Positions 24,840-35,700 of a DNA stretch of 47,013 nucleotides are shown here, one piece after another. This DNA is from Galbibacter kalidii (GTDB lineage: Bacteria > Bacteroidota > Bacteroidia > Flavobacteriales > Flavobacteriaceae). Position 1 is the stretch's first letter, and each line of letters begins with the position of its first letter. The notes under the pieces are model-generated. The model was not told where the DNA came from. It saw only the letters and a program-made list of their open reading frames with translations, and ran no database searches. Made by a program: the position numbers and the translations under genes. The stretch lies in contig NZ_JAPFGA010000025.1 of assembly GCF_026241135.1 (NCBI RefSeq), positions 1-47,013 of the forward strand, in the 5' to 3' direction.

Positions 24840-25214
24840 ATGAAGAAATGTATAGAAAATAGCTGCGCGTACATATCCCTCGAAGGTGGCATACTATTCT
24901 TCAAATACAAGGATCAGGTAACCATTGGCCTGAAACAGGCCATAGAAGTTGTTGCCGCTAGAATGAAATTACAAAGGGGGATCGCATATCCTATTCTTTG
25001 TGATATCAACGGGATCATGGAAGTAGATCGGGATGCCCGAAAATATTTGGCTATTGAAGGGGCCCTCTTGAGTAAAGCTATTGCACTGATTACAGATAAC
25101 CCCGTTTCAGAAAGAATTTCAAATATGTATGTGAAAAACTATATTCCAAATGTCCCTGTTAAAATATGCAAGGATCAGGAGGAAGGTTTAAAGTTTTTAA
25201 GCTTTTACAAGTGA
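24840..25214 (+). CDS. SpoIIAA/STAS-like protein (DUF7793-like)
   Basis: A 124-residue protein with an alternating beta-alpha pattern similar to SpoIIAA/STAS-like proteins (YPILCDINGIMEVDRDARKY, then LAIEGALLSKAIALITDN). The ATG at 24840 was chosen over the TTG at 24828 because bacterial starts strongly favour ATG and the fold begins right after it. It is paired with the PAS-AraC gene 68 bases downstream and lies under the tandem operator. A partner role in sensing or anti-regulation is inferred from the pairing. Confidence 0.65.
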   Translation: MKKCIENSCAYISLEGGILFFKYKDQVTIGLKQAIEVVAARMKLQRGIAYPILCDINGIMEVDRDARKYLAIEGALLSKAIALITDNPVSERISNMYVKNYIPNVPVKICKDQEEGLKFLSFYK

Positions 25215-25282
25215 CCACATTTTAATAATACCTTTCCCCAAAGGTTTGGTCTTGGCTTAAATGAATTAAAGTGACAATAATT

Positions 25283-26257
25283 ATGGATACTGAAACCCAA
25301 AGAAGGCTCGATCAGGTGTACGAACTGTTATATCATATATCCAACGGAAATTTCAATTACCGGATTTCCCGTAGCGATCACGATGATGAACTCGAAGCAC
25401 TGATCACGACATTGAACATGATGACTGAAAATATACAGAATTCTTTTTTTCATCAGGGATATATAGCCATGCACGATTCATATATGATCAACAATCAAGT
25501 GCTTTTTTTTGTTAATGATAAAAGTCAGGTTGTATATATTAACCCTAAAGGGTATAAATTGTTACAGTACAAAAAGAATGATATTGTCAATCAGTCGATC
25601 CACAAAATTCTGACAACAGAATCTGCTCAAGAATGGGATAAAAACTTTAAAACTATATTCAAAAGAAAAGACCAGGAAACCAATCTTAAGCTTACCTTTA
25701 GAGCCAAGAATGAGTTACATATGCCAGCCAATTGTACGATTTTAACCTTTTCATATAATGCTGATCGCCCAAACCTTATTTTACTTACCTTCCCAAACAT
25801 AGCAAGCAAGTGGTCCCTTGTCGAAAACCGGTTAAGAAAAAGAATTGACAAACAACGAAGACATGCCATCAGTAACCCAAAGAAAAGAACACATAAACAG
25901 CCACTAAGCCATGATGATATTAAAAAAATCAGACAGGTCGGGGAGTTTATCAACCATAATTTAAGTAAACCCATTCCTACTTTAGGGGCTTTGGCAATCC
26001 AATATGGGACCAATGAGTTTAAGCTTAAGCAGGGGTTTAAAGAACTCTATGGCATGACTGTTTTGCAATACATAAAAAACGAACGTCTTAGAAATGCTCA
26101 TGTAATAGCCCAAAATACAAATATACCCGTTAAGCAAATTGCCCAGACCATGGGCTTTAAGAAAGCTAATCATTTCTCCAGGGAATTTAAAAAACGTTAT
26201 GGTTATAGTGTAAGTGATTTAAGGATGACAACCCAAATGTCACCTTCAAAACGCTAA
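25283..26257 (+). CDS. PAS-domain AraC-family transcriptional regulator
   Basis: A 324-residue protein. Residues about 1-55 resemble a HAMP-like or coiled segment (GNFNYRISRSDHDDELEALI). A PAS domain follows (FFVNDKSQVVYINPKGYKLL and KKNDIVNQSIHKILTTE). The C-terminal 100 residues are an AraC double helix-turn-helix (PIPTLGALAIQYGTNEFKLK, then NIPVKQIAQTMGFKKANHFS). There is no membrane segment, so it senses a cytoplasmic signal. The start at 25283 was chosen over a GTG at 25271. It is the likely binder of the tandem repeats before its own operon and before the gene at 26357. Confidence 0.85.
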   Translation: MDTETQRRLDQVYELLYHISNGNFNYRISRSDHDDELEALITTLNMMTENIQNSFFHQGYIAMHDSYMINNQVLFFVNDKSQVVYINPKGYKLLQYKKNDIVNQSIHKILTTESAQEWDKNFKTIFKRKDQETNLKLTFRAKNELHMPANCTILTFSYNADRPNLILLTFPNIASKWSLVENRLRKRIDKQRRHAISNPKKRTHKQPLSHDDIKKIRQVGEFINHNLSKPIPTLGALAIQYGTNEFKLKQGFKELYGMTVLQYIKNERLRNAHVIAQNTNIPVKQIAQTMGFKKANHFSREFKKRYGYSVSDLRMTTQMSPSKR

Positions 26258-26264
26258 GATTATT

Positions 26265-26305
26265 AAATTAATCCGTTTTGGATACTAAATAATCCGTTTC
26301 AGATA
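26265..26305. promoter_or_regulatory. Second tandem AraC-type operator
   Basis: Two copies of the same element: AAATTAATCCGTTTTGGATA at 26265-26284 (four mismatches to the exact unit) and TAAATAATCCGTTTCAGATA at 26286-26305 (one mismatch), again 21 bp apart. It lies 51 bases before the MauE/DoxX-like gene. The better copy is promoter-proximal, as expected for an activator contacting polymerase. Confidence 0.75.
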
Positions 26306-26356
26306 CTTCAAACCCATTAATTTTATACCATTCAAAACCAATTACATACAATTGAA

Positions 26357-26830
26357 ATGAAATGGTATCAAAAACATACAGGCTTAATTACTGAGATTAT
26401 TAGCATGCTGTTCATCTTATTATTTGTGTATGCAGCTGTGAATAAGTTATGGGATCTTGAAAATTTCCGAATACAGTTAGGACAATCCCCCATGCTCACT
26501 TCTATGGGTGATTGGGTAGCCTGGATAGTCCCTGCCATAGAGCTGGTAATTGCGGGTATGCTCATAGTACCACGCCTTCGCCATACAGCACTCTATGCTG
26601 CTTTTAGTCTGATGACCATGTTTACAGCCTACATTTATATTATTTTGACCTATAGTCCTTATGTTCCCTGCTCTTGTGGAGGTATTTTAGAAAAAATGGG
26701 CTGGAAAGAACACCTGATATTTAATAGCGTGTTTGTACTACTTGCGATGACCGGTATATTAATCCTGTCCCAGAAACGAACAAATCCAATATCTCAAACA
26801 TCTGAACGATTAATACTAGATAATAAATAA
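26357..26830 (+). CDS. MauE/DoxX-type redox-associated membrane protein
   Basis: A 157-residue protein with four membrane segments (about residues 8-28, 46-68, 75-98 and 115-138). A conserved Cys pair, PCSCGG, sits before the last helix. MauE/DoxX-like proteins are membrane partners of periplasmic thiol-disulfide chemistry. It is followed 6 bases later by a secreted propeller-like protein and then by a small secreted protein with four cysteines, so it may oxidise or reduce that protein. The operon lies under the second tandem operator. Confidence 0.75.
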   Translation: MKWYQKHTGLITEIISMLFILLFVYAAVNKLWDLENFRIQLGQSPMLTSMGDWVAWIVPAIELVIAGMLIVPRLRHTALYAAFSLMTMFTAYIYIILTYSPYVPCSCGGILEKMGWKEHLIFNSVFVLLAMTGILILSQKRTNPISQTSERLILDNK

Positions 26831-26836
26831 CACAAC

Positions 26837-27904
26837 ATGAAAAACACTATTGTCAAAATATCACTTTGCTTTGCTGTTAGCATATTACTTGTTGTCGGAT
26901 TGTTTGGTTGGTCACAAAAAGACATCATTAAAGATCATGGTTTTGAAAGAAAACTTATTACGGATAGAATTTCCCTTGTAGATGCCATTTCATTGAATAA
27001 AAAAGCATATTACTTTGCCGGTCACGATGAAGATACAATCTACCTAGGAAACTATAAGACTCCTACAGAATTAATTAAAATAACACTTCCTACTTTACAC
27101 ACCACATACATTAACATTCGATTAGGGAAGGAAGGTTCTATCCAGCCCTATAAAAGTTATACTGTTGATGTGCAACCCCCATATTTTTATTTTATGGAAG
27201 GGACTATCCCTATTCTAAAAAGAGGGATGCTAAACAATTGGCAACCGAAACGCTTCATGTACGACAGTACGTATTTTATTTCTGCCGTGCCGACGGGTAA
27301 AAAGAGAATGGCCCTTAAATCCATAAGTAGAAAAACCAAGGAGTATGCTTTGGGACTGGAACAGGATATCTACCCTAATATTGAATTAAGGTATGATATC
27401 CTAGAAAAACAGATTGACGGAGTTTTCTGTACCGATGGTCAAATGTTATTTAGTGAAGAATTATCCAAACTTATCTATATCTATTATTACAGAAACCAGT
27501 TTATGGTAATGGATACCGAAGTTAAATTACTGTATCGAAGCAACACTATAGATACCATATCCCAGGTACAAGTTAAACCCGTAACAACGCAGAATGGTGC
27601 TGTAAGAAAATTAGCATCCCCACAATTTCTGGTAAATAGAAATGCTGCCACAAACAATCAATATTTATATATATATGCTACCGGAATGGCAAAGAATGAC
27701 AGCTATGACGACTTTAAAAAAGCCTCCACCATCGACCTGTATGATTTACGTAAACAGGGAACCTATTCCTATAGCTTTCGGGTACCGGACTATAAGACCT
27801 TTAAGGTGTCTGATTTTTTGGTAACCAATAATTATTTAGTGGCCTATCAAGGAAATCATATAGTGGTTTACAGCTTACATCCGGACATTGTAACTGCTAT
27901 TTAA
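26837..27904 (+). CDS. Secreted or membrane-anchored beta-propeller-like protein
   Basis: A 355-residue protein with an uncleaved-looking N-terminal hydrophobic segment (about residues 5-24, CFAVSILLVVGLFGW). The rest is all-beta in pattern, with repeated aromatic/aliphatic strands such as KAYYFAGHDEDTIYLGNY and KLIYIYYYRNQFMVMDTEVK, and resembles 6-bladed propeller proteins of Bacteroidetes. It lies 6 bases downstream of the MauE/DoxX-like gene. A role as periplasmic binding scaffold is inferred. Confidence 0.6.
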   Translation: MKNTIVKISLCFAVSILLVVGLFGWSQKDIIKDHGFERKLITDRISLVDAISLNKKAYYFAGHDEDTIYLGNYKTPTELIKITLPTLHTTYINIRLGKEGSIQPYKSYTVDVQPPYFYFMEGTIPILKRGMLNNWQPKRFMYDSTYFISAVPTGKKRMALKSISRKTKEYALGLEQDIYPNIELRYDILEKQIDGVFCTDGQMLFSEELSKLIYIYYYRNQFMVMDTEVKLLYRSNTIDTISQVQVKPVTTQNGAVRKLASPQFLVNRNAATNNQYLYIYATGMAKNDSYDDFKKASTIDLYDLRKQGTYSYSFRVPDYKTFKVSDFLVTNNYLVAYQGNHIVVYSLHPDIVTAI

Positions 27905-28001
27905 AATATTAAAAAATCTTTTCGCGCGAGAAGAACAGGGAAGAAGCCCATGGCCCTGCACAAAGAGGGGCATAATTTAATTAAACTTAATTTTTATAAT
28001 C

Positions 28002-28301
28002 ATGAAAAAGTTTAAATTCATTTTACCTGCTTTGGTGTTTGTACTTACATTCGCCATCTCTTTTGCATCTGCTTCAGATTTGTTTGTTGTTAAATATGCA
28101 TATCAAGATACTAATGCAAATGTATGTAGGGAATTAGCAAGCAATCCTTGTGACAACGAGAACGATTTTGCTTGTACAGTGATCTCTGCTGCCCATGGCG
28201 GGCCTTTTCAAGCCTATTCATCTAATGTGGCTCAGGGCTCACCGGCAGAATGTGCTACGGTATTAAGAAATTCTGATCCGAATCCTATACCAGTACCGTA
28301 A
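28002..28301 (+). CDS. Small secreted cysteine-containing protein (DUF6520-like)
   Basis: A 99-residue protein. A signal peptide (KFILPALVFVLTFAISFASA) ends near residue 25. The mature part of about 75 residues is acidic with four Cys (NVCRE, NPCDNE, FACTV, AECATV), enough for two disulfides, and ends in PNPIPVP. The signal-peptide pattern MKK(F/L)KFxLPA plus small Cys-containing mature domain fits the DUF6520 family, for which no function is known to me. It ends the MauE/DoxX operon and is followed by a strong terminator. Confidence 0.7.
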   Translation: MKKFKFILPALVFVLTFAISFASASDLFVVKYAYQDTNANVCRELASNPCDNENDFACTVISAAHGGPFQAYSSNVAQGSPAECATVLRNSDPNPIPVP

Positions 28302-28314
28302 TATTTAATTAGGG

Positions 28315-28347
28315 ATGGGGACAGGATACTATCTATCCTGTCCCCAT
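28315..28347. terminator. Strong bidirectional terminator hairpin
   Basis: A 14-bp stem, ATGGGGACAGGATA (28315-28328) and its complement TATCCTGTCCCCAT (28334-28347), closes a 5-base loop and is followed by TTTACATTT. It lies between the convergent DUF6520-like gene (ends 28301) and the M16 peptidase gene (ends 28373), so it can serve both. Confidence 0.85.
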
Positions 28348-28372
28348 TTACATTTATGGATACTATGAAGCA

Positions 28373-31267
28373 TTAAAAGTTGTTGCTTTCCACTTGGGAG
28401 CTTTTTTCACTGACAATGAACTGATAATAATTTTCCTCATTCAAGTATTTTTTGGCCAACTCCTTCACATCCGCGACCGTTATGTTCTGGATATAATCTT
28501 TTAATCTATACAAGGGTTCCCTTTCTTTATTATATTTATACCTATCTATAAGCTGCATAGCCATATGTTCTGCATTATCTTCATAAGCAGGCATGTAATA
28601 AAGGGAAATATTAGCCAGTACATTTTCAAGTACCTCAGGGACTGGTCCCTGTTCTTTCAGGGTATCGATCTCATCTTTTAACGCATTTATCATTTTTTTT
28701 GTCTTGGAATTTACACAGTTAAAGGTAATAGTAAGCTTGTACCGATTGTTTTGATCAAATAAGTCATATGTCGAAAACACCGTGTAAACCGTAGAGTTTT
28801 TCTCTTCATTTCGTAATCGGTTATGAAGCCGGTCATTAAATATTTTATTGAGCACAAAAAGACCGGCATCTTCTTTAGGGGAATAGTCCAACCTGCCGGA
28901 ATAACAAACCCGTACATCCGCCTTTCTGGGATCATCCCCATCCAGATTAAAGGATAAAGGCCCTTGAGGGATACTATGTGGATATAGACTATCTTTTTCT
29001 TTTGTAATTAGCTTATTCTTTAGTGTATATTCCGGTATCCCTCCTAGGTATTTATTACATGATTCCATAGTCGTATTTAAATCAAAATTTCCAGTAATCA
29101 CTACGACATATCCTTTGGGACCACTAAATAGTATTCTATACAAATCCATAACCTTTGCTTTCTCTATAGCTTCAATTGTTTCTTCGTAAACAAAGGGCTG
29201 TCCTTCAAAGAAATTCCTTGTAAAATCCCGTAGTTTGAGATCGTTATTCCGTTGCTCCATTAGCAACTTGACCTTTTGTGACTTTTTCCAATCGGCAAGG
29301 GCACTGTTATCTACATTTGGTTGGGTCAAATACAAGTATAAATATTCCAACAAGCCTTCTAGCCGTCCCGGTAGATACCAACCCCGAAATCCAATCTCCG
29401 TATGATTTGCATAAGGCAATAATTGAAGGCCTCCCTGTCCGGGTTGCCGGAAATAAGCTTCCAGTTGTTGCTCACTATAAGACCCCAATCCACTTGCGGA
29501 GACAATGTCAGGGGAGTACAAGGCAGCAGCATAATCTTCTCCTGTAAATTGAGATACCCCACCAGCCTTGATCAGTTGTACCTGTATCCTATCTTTAAAC
29601 CCATTCTTAGGTTGAAAGGGCTTTAAGACCACCTTCATCCCGTTGGGGAAATCCATATCCGTGATACCGTATTCCGGCACTTCATTGACTTGATAATCTC
29701 TTGTATCGGATAACTGCGAAAATTCTTGCTGTGATAATAATTCCTTGATTGGTTTTATTTTAATCTGTTCCGGACTTTTAAGGGATGCTTCCCAGTCAGC
29801 TACTGGTACCTTCCAGGCTTCGGCCATCCATCCATATACCTCCTTTTTGTTTAAACCATGAGAACTGCTGTCCGCTGCCCTGACCACCACATCCACCTTG
29901 TTCCCCGGGTTGAACAGGGCGTACATTCGTCTGTTAAGATCTTGCTTGGTCAGTCCTCTTAACAAAGTTTTGATATATTGCGCCTTTTCCCTGGGTAAAA
30001 AACCATCTTCTCTCCAAAAGTTTTCATACAGTTCATCCATGATGGACTGTGCAGTAAGCCCCTCCCTGTTGACATATTTATCTTCTATTGCCTTGGCAGC
30101 ATTGTGGAACTCTGCATCGGTATATCCATTATCCATTATTTTTCTAAATTCGATAATAAGCAACTGAACACCTTTTTTGACACTTGTAGGGCTTTTTAGT
30201 TTGGGAGTGACCAAAAAACTTGGAGGGAGATCTTGCGGATAAAAAACAATGGATTCAATATCCTGGTTATTCAAGGATTGGCTCCGCCTCTGGATACGTG
30301 ATGTCACTAGACTCCCAACCATCTCGTCCAACAGCGATAGCTTTAATGCAGGCTCGGTGCAAATACCTTTTTTGGGAGATTTTCGGAAATACAGCTGTAT
30401 CTCGGGAATTTCAATAAGCCCCCGGGTATCAATATTGATATACTGGTTTTCCTGTGAGAGGTAAAATTCGTTGTAGTCGATAGCTTCTGGCACTTTGACA
30501 GGTTGTTGTAAATCCCCAAATTGGGTTTCGATTTTTCCTATGACCTGTTCTGTGGGTATCGTGGTTGGACCGACCACGAATATCCCCATGTTTTCCGGGA
30601 TGTACCAACGCTGGTAAAAAGCCTGCAGGTCTTCGGCTTTATACTCCTCCATATCATTGACTATATTACAAAAATCCCTTGTCCCTCTACCATATAAACG
30701 GTAACTTATATATGGTTTCCCAGCAGCACAATCCAATATTGTGCGCATCCTAAAAATCATTTCTCCCTGCACTTGACTCCGGATCCTGTCCATTATCCCC
30801 TCATCAAAACGCAGTCCTGAAGCAATTTCCCTGAACCAGGACAGCCCTGCTTCAAAAGCTTCAGGATGGGAGTTGGGATAATGGAACCAGTATTTAACAA
30901 AAGGTTTAGTAGTTTTTGCAGTAACATCGGCATAAGGAACCATATCGTACTTTAAGAAACGGTCAATGCCTTCAGGATAAACCGAATCCCGTACAAACGG
31001 GATATGCTCTATCATATGGGCAAAGTCCAGTTCATCCGCTGTTTCTTTATCACGTCCGGCCTTGACCATAAATCCCATAAGGATTTTTTCACTGTCAAGT
31101 GTCGAGTCCCTATAAATATGGTAGGTTAGCCCGTTTTCAAACTGCCCTACCTGAAGTGGGGAATTACCCCTGTTTATAGTTGTTTTGGGATTTTGGGCAG
31201 TTAAAGTTGCCACAGAACATCCTGTTATGTATACGCTAAGTATTATTTTAAGAATTGTATTTTTCAT
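28373..31267 (-). CDS. M16 (pitrilysin/insulinase) family zinc peptidase, exported
   Basis: A 964-residue protein with two M16 halves. The inverted zinc motif HxxEH is present as AHMIEHIPF (His84, Glu87, His88). The second half (from about residue 520) is the inactive-type partner domain. The N-terminus has a possible lipobox (YITGC, Cys17), so it may be periplasmic and lipid-anchored. M16 enzymes cut peptides inside a closed chamber. The gene lies 97 bases downstream of the SusD gene and follows SusC and SusD on the same strand, which suggests peptide uptake followed by cleavage. Confidence 0.88.
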   Translation of the reverse strand: MKNTILKIILSVYITGCSVATLTAQNPKTTINRGNSPLQVGQFENGLTYHIYRDSTLDSEKILMGFMVKAGRDKETADELDFAHMIEHIPFVRDSVYPEGIDRFLKYDMVPYADVTAKTTKPFVKYWFHYPNSHPEAFEAGLSWFREIASGLRFDEGIMDRIRSQVQGEMIFRMRTILDCAAGKPYISYRLYGRGTRDFCNIVNDMEEYKAEDLQAFYQRWYIPENMGIFVVGPTTIPTEQVIGKIETQFGDLQQPVKVPEAIDYNEFYLSQENQYINIDTRGLIEIPEIQLYFRKSPKKGICTEPALKLSLLDEMVGSLVTSRIQRRSQSLNNQDIESIVFYPQDLPPSFLVTPKLKSPTSVKKGVQLLIIEFRKIMDNGYTDAEFHNAAKAIEDKYVNREGLTAQSIMDELYENFWREDGFLPREKAQYIKTLLRGLTKQDLNRRMYALFNPGNKVDVVVRAADSSSHGLNKKEVYGWMAEAWKVPVADWEASLKSPEQIKIKPIKELLSQQEFSQLSDTRDYQVNEVPEYGITDMDFPNGMKVVLKPFQPKNGFKDRIQVQLIKAGGVSQFTGEDYAAALYSPDIVSASGLGSYSEQQLEAYFRQPGQGGLQLLPYANHTEIGFRGWYLPGRLEGLLEYLYLYLTQPNVDNSALADWKKSQKVKLLMEQRNNDLKLRDFTRNFFEGQPFVYEETIEAIEKAKVMDLYRILFSGPKGYVVVITGNFDLNTTMESCNKYLGGIPEYTLKNKLITKEKDSLYPHSIPQGPLSFNLDGDDPRKADVRVCYSGRLDYSPKEDAGLFVLNKIFNDRLHNRLRNEEKNSTVYTVFSTYDLFDQNNRYKLTITFNCVNSKTKKMINALKDEIDTLKEQGPVPEVLENVLANISLYYMPAYEDNAEHMAMQLIDRYKYNKEREPLYRLKDYIQNITVADVKELAKKYLNEENYYQFIVSEKSSQVESNNF

Positions 31268-31363
31268 TGGATAAATTTTATCAATTATTTATCATGTAAG
31301 AGCTGCTCTGATCATACTCTTTTTATAAGGAACAGTTCACACAAGCATCATTTGGTGTTTTGG

Positions 31364-32746
31364 TCATTGATCGTACCCTATATTTTGATCCAGGTTGGGA
31401 TTTATAAGCAACTCCTGTTCGGGTATTGGATACAGGTAATTCTTAATTGACCAATTTTTGTCAACTAACACATCGGTTGCTTCTCCAGTACGTACCAGAT
31501 CAAACCAGCGATGTCCCCATTCGGTAAAAAGTTCTTTTCTACGCTCTTCACGAATGGACGCTATCAATCCTTCTTTGCTGGTCGATGGACTTGTAGCAGA
31601 CAATAAGGGAACATCGGCCCTTTCACGGATAACGTCCAGATCTGTTATGGCTCCATCAAGGTTGTTTTGTTGTGCCCTTGCCTCTGCACGGATTAAATAG
31701 GCCTCTGCGAACCGCAGCACTGTAGAATATTCGGTTACACCGGTAAACTCACTTGCTGAGTTTATTTTATACTTATAGGGATAGTAATAACTGTTGGGTC
31801 CAGAACTATATACACCTATCCATTGTTCCCTTCGCTTATCCCCTTCTTCAAAGGTGCTAACCAATTCAGGGTTCAATGCGAACAGGGTAGGGAGCCCCGT
31901 TAAAATAAAGGTTTCCCCTTCCAAAGTATAGATCCTCCCAACGGGTTCTATCTGCCATACCGTTTCCCTGCTGTTTGCCTTAAAGACCTCGTCAAGGTTA
32001 GGGATTATCTCATACATAGTCTGCTCAGAGATAACCTCAGTAGCAAGATTACCTGCCTTTTCCCAGTCACCGAGGTATAGATACACCCTGGACAACAACA
32101 ATCTGGCAGCAGCCCTGTTAGGTCGCGTTCTTTCTCCACCATAACCAGTGGCCAATAATGTTATGGCATCTTCTAAATCTGAAATGATCTGCTCGTAGAC
32201 CACTTCAGTGGATGATCGTTTCGCCGTAGTATTCTTATGGTAATCTGTTGTTGTAACCAATGGGACATTACCAAAAAGGTTCACCAGATAAAAATGGGCA
32301 AAGGCACGTACAAACTTGGCCTCCCCTATACATTGATTTTTCAGTTCTTCGGGAATGCCGTCTGCGTAAGGTTCCCCTAAACCTTCCATCATATCATTGG
32401 CCATATAGATCGTAGAATACATTGTAGACCACAAACGACCGACTATTTCATTATGTGTTGTAACATTTCCCTGAAAAAACTCGGGATGCTCTGAAATGGT
32501 ACTGTAATTGATCAATTCATCTGATGCAAGGCCACTGACCATTGTTACCGATCCATCACTTCCGCTTGAAAAATAGCTTGCATCTGATAGTTCATAAAAC
32601 ATGACCTGCATTAATCCTTTTACAGATTCTTCCTGGGAAAAAACATCTTCACGAATCACCTGATTGGAAGGCAAATCTACTTCCACAAAATCTTCACAAC
32701 CCCAGAAAATGCACAACAGGGGCAATATTATATATGTATATTTCAT
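31364..32746 (-). CDS. RagB/SusD-family surface lipoprotein
   Basis: A 460-residue protein with a lipobox (CIFWGC, Cys16). The SusD fold markers are present: helical TPR-like part (IGEAKFVRAFAHFYLVNLFG), a long NRAAARLLLSRVYLYLGDW segment and the C-terminal RREELFTEWGHRWFDLVR-like block (here RRKELFTEWGHRWFDLVRTG). SusD proteins cap their SusC partner and bind the ligand. It lies 10 bases downstream of the SusC gene. With an M16 peptidase rather than glycosidases nearby, the ligand is more likely a peptide than a glycan. Confidence 0.93.
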   Translation of the reverse strand: MKYTYIILPLLCIFWGCEDFVEVDLPSNQVIREDVFSQEESVKGLMQVMFYELSDASYFSSGSDGSVTMVSGLASDELINYSTISEHPEFFQGNVTTHNEIVGRLWSTMYSTIYMANDMMEGLGEPYADGIPEELKNQCIGEAKFVRAFAHFYLVNLFGNVPLVTTTDYHKNTTAKRSSTEVVYEQIISDLEDAITLLATGYGGERTRPNRAAARLLLSRVYLYLGDWEKAGNLATEVISEQTMYEIIPNLDEVFKANSRETVWQIEPVGRIYTLEGETFILTGLPTLFALNPELVSTFEEGDKRREQWIGVYSSGPNSYYYPYKYKINSASEFTGVTEYSTVLRFAEAYLIRAEARAQQNNLDGAITDLDVIRERADVPLLSATSPSTSKEGLIASIREERRKELFTEWGHRWFDLVRTGEATDVLVDKNWSIKNYLYPIPEQELLINPNLDQNIGYDQ

Positions 32747-32756
32747 AATTAACTAA

Positions 32757-35700
32757 TTAAAATTTGACACGAAAACCACAGGTAATATTCTTTAAAGCAG
32801 GCAATAAACTTCCGCCTGGATATTGTGGGTCCAAACCTTTATACTTGGTCCAGGTCCATAGGTTCTGTCCATGTACAAAGACCACAATAGAGGATAATCC
32901 CGATTCCTTAATAAATTTGGAAGGGACGCTGTAGGATAAAGAAATTGTTTTTAAACGAATAAAGGAGGGGTCGTCATTATATGCAAAACTGCTGTTCCTA
33001 GCATTTGCGTAACCCGTATAATTAAGGAAAGACTGGGTATAACGTTGAAAATTTGTATCATCCCCAGCATTTTGCCATCGGTCTAAAACATTTGAACTTA
33101 CATTTCCTCCGGTAAAAGGCAATCCAAAACCGGGAGGGAATAGATTATTTAAAAAAGCATTGCTTATCCCCGGTTGTTTTACAAATTCGAGCAAGAAGTT
33201 CAATTGAAGGCCTTTATAACGTAAACGGTTCATTATACCGCCATAATAATCCCGGTTACGGTCTTGAATGACTACCTGATCATCTATATTATAAAGCCCA
33301 TCTCCATTAACATCTGCTACTTGGTACAAACCGGTTTCAGGATCAATCCCGGTATATCGGTATAGCTTTAATATATTTAAAGAATTCCCGACACTATATC
33401 TATTGGCATAGGAAGATTGTTCTATATTGGGAAATTCCACCAATTTATTTTCCGGAAATGAAATATTAAAACTGGTTTCCCAGTTAAAATTAGGTTGTCG
33501 TATGTTTTGCGTAGTTAATACAATCTCCCATCCCGTATTTTGTATCACCGCAGGTAGATTTGCAGTAATAGAAGGAAATCCCGTAACTGTCGATAGCGGA
33601 TAATTTACCAATTGGTTGGAAGAACGGTTTCGGTACCAACTGGTTTCCATGTGGATGCGATCTTCAAAAAAGCCCAATTCCAGGGCAGCTTCCAGTTTTT
33701 TGTTTACTTCCCATGCATAATTCGGGTTTGTCAACCCCGTAGATATTAAGCCTCCAAGGTACGTTTGGTAGGAATTGTAAAAGCCGTAATCGGGAATTTG
33801 ATCATTACCGGTAGTACCGTAACTTCCACGTAATTTTCCGAAGTTTAAAAATGGGATGGCCTTCTTTATACCCCCTTCTTCACTAAAAATCCAGGCCAGC
33901 CCGACAGCACCAAAATTTTCGAACTGTTTGCCCGGACCAAAACGAGAAGATCCGTCTCTTCTAGCGGTAAGATTAAGATAATATTTCTGATTCCAGTTAA
34001 ATCCGATCCTGCCAAAAGCAGCACTGTAGGCATACTCCCGTTGATCTACATTCAAAACCAGAACCTGGTCCGCAGCTGATAGATTTCCAATAAACCGTTC
34101 TTGTGCATATCCTCTTGACCTTATTTGCAAATATTTGCTATTACTTTTCTGAAGGGTGCCCCCAAATACGATATCAAAATTTGCTTTCGATAGGGTTTTG
34201 ACATAAGCTAATTGAGGTTCCACGATCCATGAATCCCGAACCGTCTCGCTATGGTCGGCTTCATTCGACCTACTATCTTGTATAGCAGGATCGTAAATAC
34301 TGACAGGTATTATGCTTAAACTCTTCGAATCCGTTTTGGTATACCCCGAGTTCAGTTTTAAGCTTAAGCCATTAAAAATGGTATAGGAAACCGATGCACT
34401 GGCATTTAATGTATTGGTGTTTATTTCCTGTACCCTGTTGAGCACTGCAAAGGGATTGTTCCATGTAGAGTTTTCCCAATTCAATTCACCATTTTCGTCA
34501 TATAACGCTGGGGCGTTGGGAGACAATCGCAAGGCATCACTAACAAAAGTGGAGCTTTGGAATAACTTGTTTTTGTCTATTCCATAATTGACCAAAACAC
34601 TGGCCTTTAGTTTTCTATTCTTTGAAGTGTGATTCACATTCAAAGATCCATTAAACCGATCATAGCCAAAGTCCCCCGGGAATACTGTTTCCTCCATATG
34701 GTAAAATCCTCCTAACCGAAAGGCGGTAAACTCATTTCCGCCAGACAAGGATAATTGGGCATCCGTGACGGAGGCTGTCCTGCCAAAAAATTCATCTTGC
34801 CAATCGGTATATCTGCTTTGATCCCAAGTGCCATTTATATCGTAGGCATTGGCCGGGTAGGTTACAATGCCATCATTGGCGAAGGCTTCTTTTCGCATCT
34901 CCAGAAACTGTTCGGTATTTAAAAGTTCCATTTTATTGGAAACGGTCGCCAAACCTGAATACAATGAAACATCCAATGACGTTTTTTCAGTTGCGGCCCT
35001 TGATGCCCTTTTTGTAGTGACTAAAATAACACCATTGGCCCCACGTGAACCATAAATAGCCGTAGCATCTGCATCCTTTAATATCTCAATGCTTTCTATA
35101 TTGGAAACACTGATATTGTTTAAAGGATCTATTCCGGTTACAATAGACAAATCGGCATATCCCCCTGTAATGATCGGATTAGGGTCGATAGGCACCCCAT
35201 CCACGATATAAAGAGGTAAGTTCCCATTATTTCCAAAGCCATTTCGAAAACTATTTTGCCCCCTTATCATTAGAGTAGGGGCCATTCCGGGAACCCCTGT
35301 CCTTTGAACAACTTCGAGGCCTGCTACTCTTCCCTGTAGTGCTTGCAAAGGACTGACCACCGGTTGTAATTCCAATTCTTGAGCTGTCACCTTAGCTATA
35401 TTTCCGGTACGTTCCCGTTCTTTTACCGTATAGTATCCGGCGTTAACGGTAACGGCTCCAAGATCGGTGATATCTTCCTTCAACACCACGGAAAGTTTTG
35501 TATTAGACCCTACAGTTATTTCAGCTGTTTGAAATCCGACATAACTTATTATAAGCACATCAGAAGGGGAGGCCGTAATGGTAAAAACACCGTTATCGTC
35601 CGTAAAAGTACCGTTTTGGGTGTCCTTGATGAGAACATGTACGCCTGGAATTGGCATCCCGTTAGTGTTTACGACCATGCCCCTGACCTGATGTTGAATA

